Source of the DNA: Burkholderia aenigmatica
Lineage (GTDB): Bacteria > Pseudomonadota > Gammaproteobacteria > Burkholderiales > Burkholderiaceae
DNA: 64,000 nucleotides
NCBI RefSeq assembly: GCF_902499175.1
Contig: NZ_CABVQC010000036.1
Coordinates: 24,291 to 88,290 of the forward strand
Direction: 5' to 3'
Shown here: positions 43,984-53,046 of the stretch, piece after piece
Numbering within the stretch: the stretch's first letter is position 1
How the letters are laid out: each line of letters opens with the position of its first letter
The notes under the pieces: generated by a model
Databases searched by the model: none
Told to the model about the DNA's origin: nothing
What the model saw: only the letters and a program-made list of their open reading frames with translations
Program-made: the position numbers and the translations under genes

Positions 43984-46900
43984 GCGACCTCCTTCAGATG
44001 TTCGACGAGCGGATCGAACACGAGCCGCGCGAGCGTGCCGAACGGCTCGTCGAGCGACGCATGCGCACCGCGCCACGCGATCGCGATGGCCGGATCGTCG
44101 GCCTCGCTCACGACGCGCTCGTTGATCCACACGCTCGCGGCCTTGGCTTCGCCGTCGGACACCCTCGCCCACGCGCTGCGCGGGAAAAACCGCAGCGGCA
44201 TGCGCCGCCCCGCGCGAAACAGCGCGGCAAGCGGCGCGAGCCGCTCCAGCGGCGCCGCGACGGGCGTCAGCTCGAATGCGCCGCCGCTACCGAACCACAG
44301 CGTGCGGCGCGGGCCGCCCGGCTCGATCGCGCAGTAGACGAGGTGCGCGAGCCACGCAGACAGGTAGTCGCGCGCGCTCGGCCGCGCATAGCGGTAGATG
44401 ATCTGCCCGGCTGGCGTGAGCCGGTTCAGCGTGCCGTGCAGTTCGAGCGGCGCACTCACCGCGTCGCCCGACAACAGCGCGTCGTCGGCGCCGAACAGCG
44501 CCTGCTCCGTGTCGGGCCAGGCGGGCACCACGGTGAGCGAGAACGGCCGCCGCTCCATCCCGTCGGCCAGCGCGCGGCGCACGTTCGACGCAAGCTGCGT
44601 CATCGAGCCGAGCGCCTGGTCGCGCCACACGGCGCCCGTCGCGCCGCCCGGCAGTTCGGGGCTCGCGTCCGCAATGCGCAGCGCATGATCGTGCACGCCG
44701 CCCTCGTCCGATTCGATCAGCAGCGGCAGCACGCGCTCGGCGAGCGCATCGCTGCCGGCGAAGTCGAGCGCGAACGGCTCGGTGTCGAGCAGTTCGGCCT
44801 GCGCGTCGGCGAGCACGATGCCGAGCCGCGCGCGCAGCAGCGCACGCGCGGGATGCCGCCAGAAACGTTCGAATTCGGTGAATGCAACCGGCTCGACCGG
44901 TTCGGCCGGCAGCGGCTGCGCAAAGAACGGCCGCTCGCGCGGCCCGTCGCGCGACGCCTCGGCGGCCAGCAGCGTCGCGAGCGTCGCACGCTCGGCGTCA
45001 TAGGAAACGAGTTCGCTGCCGGGCTGGAAATACGCAGCCGCGAACGGTTGCAGCGGATGCTCGACGACGAATGCGCGCCGCGCGGCCTCGACCGCGTCCG
45101 GTGCGGCGTCGGGCCCGGCCGTGACGAGCGCGAGATGGTCGAGCAGTTCGTCGACGAGTGCCGCGGGCGGCAACGGGGCGTTGTCGCGAATGCTGCGGCC
45201 CGTATAGGCAACCAGCAACCGGTCGCGCGCGGCGAGCAGCAGGTCGAGAAACAGGTTGCGCTCGTCGTCGCGGCGCTGGCGGTCGCCGAGCTTCGGCAAC
45301 ACGGCCATCAGGTCGAATTCGTCCGCGCGCGCGAGACTCGGCAGCACGCCATCGTCCATCCCGAGCAGGCAGACGACGCGATACGGCAAGCCGCGCAGGC
45401 TCGTCAGCGACGAGAACGTGACGCCGCCCCACGGCACCCCGCCGCGCGCCGGATCGTCGAGCGCGGCGGCCAGCCCGGCCCGGACGACCGCCGCCGGCAA
45501 CGCTTCGTCGGGCGCCCCCTCCGTCATCGCGGCCAGCATCGCGTCGAGCGCATCGCGCACGCCCGCGAGCGCATCCGCATACGCGGCGCCCGAATCGAAG
45601 AAACGTGCGAGCGTGTCGGCGAACAGTTCGCTCCATCCTTGCGGCGGATGCGACTCGGCCAGCCGCCGCGCGAAGCCGTCGAGATCGTCGGTGAAGCGCG
45701 CGAGCCGGCCGAGCAGTTCGGCCTCGCTGCCGGTGGCCGCCTCGATCGGCAGCCACGCGCCGACCGGCGCCGCGCCTTCCGGCATCGCATAACCGAGAAA
45801 GAGCCGCGCGAGCGCATCGGAGAACGTATGGCGCGGCGACGGCACGGCCGCGTCGTCGCTCGCGAGCGGCGACAGCCCACGCCGCGCGCCGGCGGCCGCG
45901 AGCCAGGTCTGCACCGTCTCCAGCGCCGCCGCATCGATACCATAGCGTGCCGCCACCGCGTCGACGCGCAGCCATTCGACCAGCTCGGGCGCGCCGACCT
46001 GCCGCTCCGGCAACGCGAGCCAGTCGAGCAGCACACGCGCGACCGGGTTCGCCTGCGACGGCGGCAGGCCGGTAATCCGGTAAGGCACACGCGCGCCGCC
46101 GGCGCCGGCCGTGCCGAACACGGCGTCGATCAACGGCCCGGCCGCCGCGAGATCGGCCACCGCGACGAGCACGTCGGACGGCTGCAGGCTCGCGTCGGCG
46201 TCGAACCACGCGAGCAGCCGGTCGTGCAGCACCTCGAGCTGGCGAGCAAGGCTGTGGCACACGTGCACCTCGATCCCGCGCTCGGCCGGTGCATCGCCGG
46301 CTTCGGCCTCCGGCTGCAGGTCGAGGATCGCGTTCTGCACGCGCGCGAGCCACGTCGGCGCGGGATTCTCGACGAAACGCGACGCGTCGCCCGACGCGGC
46401 GCTTTCAGTCAGTTCCTGCAGCATGTGCAGCTGCGCCTGGGTCTGCCTGCCCCATTCCGCGAGCAGCGGATGGCCGACTTCCTGGTAGTCGAGCCGCCCG
46501 GCCGCATCGAGCGCCTCGGCATGCGCGGCGGTCACGATGTCGAACCAGAATTCGCGGCACGGGTTCAACGCATAGACGCGCACGTCGATCCAGCGCGACA
46601 GCTCGCGCAGCAGCGCGACATGCAGCGGCGGCATCGTCGGCAGCGCGAACACGCTGACCGATTCGGGCCAGTCGGCGCGCGCAACCGCGTCGGCATCGAG
46701 ATGGCGCGCTTCGACGAGGAAGCGGTGCGCGGGCGGCGTGCCGCTGTCGCTCAGTTCGGCGAGCAGCGCGCGCCACAGCGCGGCCTGCCAGCGCTCGTCG
46801 TCGCGTGCGGCGTCGCTGACGCCGCGCGGCGCACCGTCGCCCGCGAGCACGGATTCGCCGGCCTGCCACGCAGCCAGCCATTCGGGGCGATAGGTCAGGT

Positions 46901-47318
46901 AATGATCGAGCACGGCCGCGACGCGGTGCGCAAGCTCGTAACGCATCGCATCGTCGGACGCGGACAAATATGCGGCCAGCCGCGGCGACGCGAGCCACGG
47001 CGCACCGTCGGACGCCTGCGCAAACAGCCGGTAGCAGCGCCATACGAGGCGATCGGGTGCGAACGGAGAACGCGCGGGCACCGTCAGCACACGGCCGATC
47101 TGTGCCCACAGCCATTGCGCGAGATACGTGAACTCGACGTTCGCGCACACGCCGTTGCGCCCGGCGATGTCGAGCTCGAGACGGCGGCGCAGCGCCGCGC
47201 TCGGCACGATGACCTGTTGCTGCGCCCACGGGCCATTGCTGGCCGGGAACGCGGCCAGATCCTCGAGCAGCGCGTCAGCCAGCGTTTCGTGACGGTTCGA
47301 ATAGAAGAGATGGAGCAT
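43980..47318 (-). CDS. recC: RecBCD exonuclease V, gamma subunit RecC
   Basis: 1112 residues, close to E. coli RecC. The N-terminus MLHLFYSNRHETLADALLEDL and the inactive helicase features (FALPTMPPLHVALLRELS, GAVTFSSLTSLRGLPYRVVCLLGMDDGVLPS) are typical. RecC recognises Chi and splits the DNA strands but has no intact Walker motif. It is the first gene of the four-gene minus-strand cluster and lies head-to-head with a FUSC-family gene. The in-frame extension upstream to 47489 was rejected because the family starts at MLHLFYSN. Confidence 0.94.
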   Translation of the reverse strand: MLHLFYSNRHETLADALLEDLAAFPASNGPWAQQQVIVPSAALRRRLELDIAGRNGVCANVEFTYLAQWLWAQIGRVLTVPARSPFAPDRLVWRCYRLFAQASDGAPWLASPRLAAYLSASDDAMRYELAHRVAAVLDHYLTYRPEWLAAWQAGESVLAGDGAPRGVSDAARDDERWQAALWRALLAELSDSGTPPAHRFLVEARHLDADAVARADWPESVSVFALPTMPPLHVALLRELSRWIDVRVYALNPCREFWFDIVTAAHAEALDAAGRLDYQEVGHPLLAEWGRQTQAQLHMLQELTESAASGDASRFVENPAPTWLARVQNAILDLQPEAEAGDAPAERGIEVHVCHSLARQLEVLHDRLLAWFDADASLQPSDVLVAVADLAAAGPLIDAVFGTAGAGGARVPYRITGLPPSQANPVARVLLDWLALPERQVGAPELVEWLRVDAVAARYGIDAAALETVQTWLAAAGARRGLSPLASDDAAVPSPRHTFSDALARLFLGYAMPEGAAPVGAWLPIEAATGSEAELLGRLARFTDDLDGFARRLAESHPPQGWSELFADTLARFFDSGAAYADALAGVRDALDAMLAAMTEGAPDEALPAAVVRAGLAAALDDPARGGVPWGGVTFSSLTSLRGLPYRVVCLLGMDDGVLPSLARADEFDLMAVLPKLGDRQRRDDERNLFLDLLLAARDRLLVAYTGRSIRDNAPLPPAALVDELLDHLALVTAGPDAAPDAVEAARRAFVVEHPLQPFAAAYFQPGSELVSYDAERATLATLLAAEASRDGPRERPFFAQPLPAEPVEPVAFTEFERFWRHPARALLRARLGIVLADAQAELLDTEPFALDFAGSDALAERVLPLLIESDEGGVHDHALRIADASPELPGGATGAVWRDQALGSMTQLASNVRRALADGMERRPFSLTVVPAWPDTEQALFGADDALLSGDAVSAPLELHGTLNRLTPAGQIIYRYARPSARDYLSAWLAHLVYCAIEPGGPRRTLWFGSGGAFELTPVAAPLERLAPLAALFRAGRRMPLRFFPRSAWARVSDGEAKAASVWINERVVSEADDPAIAIAWRGAHASLDEPFGTLARLVFDPLVEHLKEVA

Positions 47319-47500
47319 GAAGCGGGAGTCGGTACGTCGCGCCGGGCCAGCCGGGCGAACAGGATCACCAAGGATAGCAAATGGACCGTCGCAGCGGACC
47401 TCGTCCGGAAAGCCAGGTTTTGCGGACCGCGAAATACGATAGACTCGTCGCCAGTCAAGATGCCGCCCCCGGGCGTCTTCGTCTGCCATTCAGCCCATCG

Positions 47501-49792
47501 ATGCGCTATTCGGTCGAAATCAGAAAGTTTTTCTACAGTCAGTACTTTTTCGGCGGCCTGCGGATCGCGGTCGGCGTCTCGCTGCCGGCCGTGCTGTGCC
47601 TGATCGTGTTTCACAACCGGGAGCTCGGCTTCACGATCTCGACGGGCGCGCTCGGCGCCTGCGTCGTCGACATGCCGGGCCCGCTCAAGTACAAGCACAA
47701 CGAAATGCTCGCTTGCAGCGTGATCGGTTTTCTGGCCGCGCTCGCGACCGGCCTCGCGACACCGAACATCTTCGTGCTGTGGCTCACCATCGTGCCGCTC
47801 ACCTTCGTGCTGTCGCTGATCGTCGTGTACGGCAACCGTTGGCCGCAGATCAGCTTCGCGACGCTGTTCATGATGGTGATGACGCTCGAGGAGAAGTTCA
47901 CGCCGCTGCAGGCGTTCATCAACGCCGGCTGGATTCTCGCCGGCGGCCTCTGGTACACGTACTGGGCCACGCTCGTGTCGCAATGGCAGGCGCGCCGGAT
48001 CGAGCAGCAGGCACTCGCCGAGAGCCTGTTCGCCTGCGCGGACTACCTGCTCGCGCGCGCGCAGTTCTACGATCTCGATGCCGATCTCGACGAGTGCTAC
48101 CGCAATCTCGTCGCCCGGCAGATCACCGCGGTCGAAACGCAGGAAACCGCGCGCGACATCGTGCTGCGCAACCTGCCGAAGCTGCGGCGCGGCAAGCTCG
48201 ACCCCGGCCGCACGACGATGTACAACCTGTTCATCAACAGCGTCGACCTGCACGAGCTGTTCGTCGGTGCGCACACCGACTACCCGCTGGTGCGCAATAC
48301 GTTCGGCGGGTCCGACCTGATCATTTTCTACCGCGACCTGATCTGCAAGGCAGCCGCCGATCTCGAGGAGATCGGCCTCGCGGTGCTCGAGAACCGCGCG
48401 CCGCATTCGCGGATCAGTGTGAAGGCCGAACTGCGCGCGATCGAGTACGAGATCGAGCTGATGCGCAAGAAGAACTTCGCGGCCACCAACGCGGAGGCGT
48501 ATGCGGCCGTGCTCGCCACGTTCCGGCGCATCTGGAGCGCGACGCGCCTGATCGACCGGATGCGCCGCAACCTGTCGGGCCACGCCGATCCGCAGCAAAC
48601 CGAACTGAAGATCGACAAGGCGCTCACGCGCTTCCTGCAGCGCCGCCGGATGTCGCCGCTGCTGATCTTCTCGAACCTGAACATGCGCTCGCCGAGCTTT
48701 CGCCACGCACTGCGCGTGACGATCGCGGTGGCGGTCGGTTTCTGGCTCGGCCGCCTGCTGCCGCTCACGAACGCGTACTGGATCGTGATGACGACCATCA
48801 TCATCCTGAAGCCCGGCTACTCGCTCACCAAGCAGCGCAACGCGCAGCGGATCATCGGCACGCTGATCGGCTGCGCGGCGAGCATCGCGCTGATCTACAC
48901 GGTGAAGGAGCCGCACCTGCTGATCGCGATCATGTTCGGGTCGATGGTGATGAGCTACAGCCTGCTGCTGTTCAACTACGCGGCGAGCGTCGTGTTCACG
49001 TCGTCGTACGTGCTGCTGATGTTCCACCTGCTCGCGCCGGGCAGCATGCGGATCATCGGCGAGCGCGCGATCGACACCGTGGTCGGCTGCATGATCGCGA
49101 TCGCCGCGAGCCGGCTGTTCCCGTACTGGGAATACCGGCTGATGGGCAAGCAGGTCGCCGACATGCTCACCGCCACCCGCAAGTATTTCGAAGCCGTGTG
49201 GCGCGCCGGGCGCGGCATGTCGCCGCCGCCGGTGCCGGCCGCCGACGGCGCGGCCGTGGTGCCGGTCGTCGCCGCGGCCATCGAGACACCCGCCACGACG
49301 CTCGACGACGACTACCGCTACCGCCTCGCGCGCAAGGATGTGCACATCGCGTTCGCGAATCTCGGGCAGGCATTCCAGCGGATGATGATCGAGCCGAAGG
49401 CGCACCAGCGCTTCGTGCCCGAACTGAACGACCTGCTCGTGCAGACCCACGTGCTCGGCGCGCAGATCACGGCCGCCGCGCCGCTGATCCGCACGGCCTG
49501 CGCAGCCGACGGCAGCATCCTCCACGACGATGCGCTGCATCGCGGCCTCGCCGCGGTGCTCGACAATCTCGAGAAGGCCGAGGCCGGCGAGCCGCCGCCC
49601 GCCGATCAGCTCGACGCGTCGAAGCAGATCACGCGCGACCTCGATGCGATGGTCGTGTCCGCGGAGAAATCCGATGCGGTGGGTGCCGAGCTCACGCACG
49701 ACCTGAAGGTGCTCGCGCACCAATGCAAGCAGATGCTTGCGTCTTCGCTGCTGATCCGCAAGGATGCGAGCGTGATCCGCCTGCCCGCCTGA
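47501..49792 (+). CDS. FUSC-family inner-membrane protein (YccS-like putative transporter)
   Basis: 763 residues. An N-terminal cluster of about six helices (LRIAVGVSLPAVLCLIVFHN onward) is followed by a cytoplasmic helical region of roughly 230 residues, a second membrane cluster (VTIAVAVGFWLGRLLPLTNAYWIVMTTIIIL, LIGCAASIALIYTV) and a C-terminal cytoplasmic domain with an Ala/Val-rich linker. This is the layout of the fusaric acid resistance/YccS family, thought to export aromatic acids, though YccS itself is uncharacterised. It is divergent from recC. Confidence 0.88.
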   Translation: MRYSVEIRKFFYSQYFFGGLRIAVGVSLPAVLCLIVFHNRELGFTISTGALGACVVDMPGPLKYKHNEMLACSVIGFLAALATGLATPNIFVLWLTIVPLTFVLSLIVVYGNRWPQISFATLFMMVMTLEEKFTPLQAFINAGWILAGGLWYTYWATLVSQWQARRIEQQALAESLFACADYLLARAQFYDLDADLDECYRNLVARQITAVETQETARDIVLRNLPKLRRGKLDPGRTTMYNLFINSVDLHELFVGAHTDYPLVRNTFGGSDLIIFYRDLICKAAADLEEIGLAVLENRAPHSRISVKAELRAIEYEIELMRKKNFAATNAEAYAAVLATFRRIWSATRLIDRMRRNLSGHADPQQTELKIDKALTRFLQRRRMSPLLIFSNLNMRSPSFRHALRVTIAVAVGFWLGRLLPLTNAYWIVMTTIIILKPGYSLTKQRNAQRIIGTLIGCAASIALIYTVKEPHLLIAIMFGSMVMSYSLLLFNYAASVVFTSSYVLLMFHLLAPGSMRIIGERAIDTVVGCMIAIAASRLFPYWEYRLMGKQVADMLTATRKYFEAVWRAGRGMSPPPVPAADGAAVVPVVAAAIETPATTLDDDYRYRLARKDVHIAFANLGQAFQRMMIEPKAHQRFVPELNDLLVQTHVLGAQITAAAPLIRTACAADGSILHDDALHRGLAAVLDNLEKAEAGEPPPADQLDASKQITRDLDAMVVSAEKSDAVGAELTHDLKVLAHQCKQMLASSLLIRKDASVIRLPA

Positions 49793-50006
49793 CCGCGGCG
49801 TTACCCCGCCGGTGGCCGACCCGCGCACGCCTCGGATCGGCCCCGGCGCTCCCCGACTCAGCGATCCCCGAAAGCATGACCCGCACGCTCCACGCGGCCT
49901 GCGCCCTCGCTGCGCGACCGCCCAGCCCCCTATTGCGCCCGTCGCGCCAGTCAGGGAATACCCGATTCCGGTCACCCGGCCCGGCTTGTTATCATTCGTT
50001 CACATT

Positions 50007-50026
50007 CAAGTTGTATAGACAACTTG
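50007..50026. promoter_or_regulatory. HutC/GntR-type operator upstream of the permease
   Basis: CAAGTTGTATAGACAACTTG has perfect eight-base arms around ATAG. It matches 16 of 20 positions of the dyad at 561-580 and lies 58 bases before the permease ATG. It suits repression by HutC or a related GntR protein, with urocanate as the usual HutC inducer. Confidence 0.65.
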
Positions 50027-50083
50027 AGCCAATCGGATCGGCCCCGCTTGCCCGGTCCGTCGCATAACGATATCGGAGACTCG

Positions 50084-51451
50084 ATGAAAAACTTGCAGCG
50101 CCACCTGAGCGCGCGGCATATCCGCTTTCTCGCGCTGGGTTCGGCGATCGGCACGGGCCTGTTCTACGGTTCGGCGTCCGCGATCCAGCTCGCGGGCCCG
50201 GCCGTGATCCTGGCGTACATCCTGGGCGGCGCGGCCGTCTACATGGTGATGCGCGCGCTCGGCGAGATGGCCGTGCGCGAACCCGTCGCCGGCTCGTTCG
50301 GCCACTACGCGACCGAGAACCTCGGCCCGTTCGCCGGATTCGTCACCGGCTGGACCTACACGCTCGAAATGGTGATCGTCGCGATCGCCGACATCACCGC
50401 GTTCGGCATCTACATGGGCTTCTGGTTTCCCGGTGTCCCGCAATGGATCTGGGTGCTCGGCGTCGTCACGATCATCTGCGGGCTGAACCTGTGCCACGTG
50501 AAGGTGTTCGGCGAGCTCGAGTTCTGGCTGTCGATCATCAAGGTCGGTGCGATCGTCGCGATGATCGGCGGCGGTGTCGCGATCCTGCTGACCGGCATGC
50601 ACTTCGGCCACTCGGCCGACGTGCCGACGTTCGCGAACCTGTGGAACCACGGCGGCTTCCTGCCGAACGGCGTCGGCGGGCTGATCGCGTCGCTGTCGGT
50701 CGTGATCTTCGCGTACGGCGGGATCGAGGTGATCGGGATGAGCGCCGGCGAGGCGAAGGATCCGGAACGCGTGATTCCGCGCGCGATCAACGCGGTGCCC
50801 GCGCGCATCCTGCTGTTCTACGTGTTGACGATGGTCGTGCTGATGTCGATCAGCCCGTGGACGGGTGTCGGCGGCGACGGCAGCCCGTTCGTGCAGATCT
50901 TCTCGGCGCTCGGCGTGAAGTCGGCCGCGACGATCCTCAACCTCGTCGTGATCAGCGCGGCGATCTCCGCGATCAACAGCGACATCTTCGGCGCGGGCCG
51001 GATGATGTTCGGGATGGCGCGCCAGGGCCAGGCGCCGCGCGTGCTGATGACGACGTCGCGGCAAGGCGTGCCCTGGGTCACAGTGGTCGTGATGGCAGCC
51101 GCGCTGCTCGTCGGCGTGCTGCTCAACTACCTGATGCCGAAGGACGTGTTCCTGATGGTCGCGGCGATCGCGACGTTCGCCACCGTGTGGGTGTGGCTGA
51201 TGATCCTGCTGTCGCAGGTTGCGATGCGTCGCCGGCTGTCGAACGCCGAAGTCGCGGCGCTGAAGTTCAAGGTGCCGTTGTGGCCGGTCGCGCCGGCCCT
51301 GACGATCGCGTTCATGGGCTTCGTGATCGTGATGCTCGGCTGGTTCGAAGACACACGCGTCGCGCTGTATGTCGGCGCGGCCTGGCTCGTGCTGCTCGCG
51401 GTCGTGTTCTACGCACGGATCCGCCCGAAATTCGCACCTGCGTCACGTTGA
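50084..51451 (+). CDS. Amino-acid permease of the APC family (histidine HutT / proline ProY type)
   Basis: 455 residues and 12 helices. LGSAIGTGLFYGSASAIQLAGPAVI at the N-terminus and the GGIEVIGMSAGEAKDPERVIPRAIN signature are those of amino-acid permeases of the HutT/ProY/GabP group. GGAG precedes the ATG at 50084, which I prefer to 50024. The HutC-like palindrome upstream favours a histidine transporter, but this group includes proline-specific members, so the substrate is an inference. It is monocistronic. Confidence 0.87.
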   Translation: MKNLQRHLSARHIRFLALGSAIGTGLFYGSASAIQLAGPAVILAYILGGAAVYMVMRALGEMAVREPVAGSFGHYATENLGPFAGFVTGWTYTLEMVIVAIADITAFGIYMGFWFPGVPQWIWVLGVVTIICGLNLCHVKVFGELEFWLSIIKVGAIVAMIGGGVAILLTGMHFGHSADVPTFANLWNHGGFLPNGVGGLIASLSVVIFAYGGIEVIGMSAGEAKDPERVIPRAINAVPARILLFYVLTMVVLMSISPWTGVGGDGSPFVQIFSALGVKSAATILNLVVISAAISAINSDIFGAGRMMFGMARQGQAPRVLMTTSRQGVPWVTVVVMAAALLVGVLLNYLMPKDVFLMVAAIATFATVWVWLMILLSQVAMRRRLSNAEVAALKFKVPLWPVAPALTIAFMGFVIVMLGWFEDTRVALYVGAAWLVLLAVVFYARIRPKFAPASR

Positions 51452-51598
51452 CGCACGACTGACCTGCATACGCGGTGCGCCCATTCAGGCGCCCGCTTCT
51501 TCCCCGGCTCCGCGCGGCATCCGCCGCCGCAACAGCCGGGGATTCATCCCCTTCACATCCCCACCACGTGCGCGGCCCGCGGGCCGCACATCGGCACG

Positions 51599-51760
51599 TC
51601 AGTGCGACGCCGCGCTCGCGGCCTCGGCCGGATGGGCCTCGTCGTACGCGTGCTTCTGCGAAATCGCGTTGTACAGGATCGTCCCGATCACGAGCAGCAC
51701 GGCCACGACGATCAGGATGCTCACGTTGCGGACAGGGTTCTTCTTGCGCTGATCGTTCAT
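51599..51760 (-). CDS. 53-residue single-pass membrane protein
   Basis: The reading frame starts MNDQRKKNPVRNVS, followed by one hydrophobic helix (ILIVVAVLLVIGTILYNAIS) and a polar, Ala/His-rich C-terminus. The basic N-terminus should stay in the cytoplasm. The frame has good codon use and a clear GTCGGGG region upstream. Function is unknown. It is convergent with the permease gene and divergent from the iron importer. Confidence 0.6.
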   Translation of the reverse strand: MNDQRKKNPVRNVSILIVVAVLLVIGTILYNAISQKHAYDEAHPAEAASAASH

Positions 51761-51880
51761 GGTCGGGGCGACTCCGTCAAATTCATCGAAGCGGGCATTC
51801 TACGCGCTTGCGCGCCCGCTGCGACGCGCCGTTGCCTATCCCCCTCCCCCGCCTCTCCCCGCCCGCCGCAAGCTTTCATT

Positions 51881-51895
51881 TGATAATCGTTCCCA
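51881..51895. promoter_or_regulatory. Candidate Fur box
   Basis: TGATAATCGTTCCCA matches the first seven-base arm of the 7-1-7 Fur consensus exactly (TGATAAT) and the second arm at four of seven positions. It lies about 110 bases before the iron-binding-protein ATG, in an A+T-rich patch that should hold the promoter. Confidence 0.5.
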
Positions 51896-52002
51896 TTTCG
51901 ATCTAGAATTCAGAATCTTTCACTTTGTAATGTTTCGGGTCGCTCGGGCGGCAGGCGCGCCCCGGAACGCTCCCTTCGTCCACCTGCCCCTCCGGAGTCT
52001 CC

Positions 52003-53046
52003 ATGTCGAATCCGCGCACCCGCCTGCTGCCGCTTGCCGGCGCCCTCGCCCTTGCCGCCGCCGCTTTCGCGCCGCTGGCCCAGGCCGCCGAGGAAGTGAG
52101 CCTGTACACCACCCGCGAACCGAAGCTGATCCAGCCGCTCATCGACGCGTTCACGAAGCAGAGCGGCGTCAAGGTCAACACGGTGTTCGTGAAGGACGGC
52201 CTGCTCGAGCGCGTGAAGGCGGAAGGCGCGCAGTCGCCGGCCGACGTGCTGATGACGGTCGACGTCGGCAACCTGCTCGATCTCGTCGACGGCGGACTCA
52301 CGCAACCGGTGCGCTCGAAGGCGCTCGACGACGCGATTCCCGCGAACCTGCGCGGCGCGAACGGCGACTGGTACGCGCTGTCGCTGCGCGACCGCGTGCT
52401 GTACGTCGAGAAGGACCTGAAGGTCGATACGTTCCGCTATGAGGATCTCGCCGATCCGAAATGGAAGGGCAAGGTCTGCATCCGTTCGGGCCAGCATCCG
52501 TACAACACGGCGCTCGTCGCGGCGATGATCGCGCACGACGGCGAAGCGGCGACCGAGAAGTGGCTGCGCGGCGTGAAGGCGAACCTCGCGCGCAAGGCGA
52601 CGGGCGGCGACCGCGACGTCGCACGCGACATCCTCGGCGGCATCTGCGACGTCGGCCTCGCGAACGCGTACTACGTCGGTCACATGAAGAACGCGGAGCC
52701 CGGCAGCGACGCGCGCAAGTGGGGCGACGCGATCAAGGTCGTGCGGCCGACGTTCGCGAACGCGAAGAGCGGCGGCACGCACGTCAACATCAGCGGCGCG
52801 ACGGTCGCGAAGCACGCGCCGCACAAGGCCAACGCGGTGAAGCTGCTCGAATACCTCGTGTCGCCGGAAGCGCAGGCGCTGTATGCGCAGGCGAACTACG
52901 AATACCCGGTGCGCGCGAACGTGAAGCTGGACCCGGTGATCGCCAGCTTCGGCACGCTGAAGGTCGATCCGCTGCCGCTGGCGGACATCGCGAAACATCG
53001 CAAGCAGGCGAGCCAGCTCGTCGACAAGGTCGGTTTTGACAACTGA
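52003..53046 (+). CDS. fbpA: Ferric-iron ABC importer, periplasmic binding protein
   Basis: 347 residues. The signal peptide ends LAQAAEE. The mature N-terminus VSLYTTREPKLIQPLIDAFTK is typical of the FbpA/FutA class, and LANAYYVGHM supplies the adjacent tyrosines that bind Fe(III). It belongs to the three-gene importer with the following permease and ATPase and lies downstream of a candidate Fur box, so iron starvation should induce it. Siderophore-independent uptake is the usual role. Confidence 0.9.
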   Translation: MSNPRTRLLPLAGALALAAAAFAPLAQAAEEVSLYTTREPKLIQPLIDAFTKQSGVKVNTVFVKDGLLERVKAEGAQSPADVLMTVDVGNLLDLVDGGLTQPVRSKALDDAIPANLRGANGDWYALSLRDRVLYVEKDLKVDTFRYEDLADPKWKGKVCIRSGQHPYNTALVAAMIAHDGEAATEKWLRGVKANLARKATGGDRDVARDILGGICDVGLANAYYVGHMKNAEPGSDARKWGDAIKVVRPTFANAKSGGTHVNISGATVAKHAPHKANAVKLLEYLVSPEAQALYAQANYEYPVRANVKLDPVIASFGTLKVDPLPLADIAKHRKQASQLVDKVGFDN

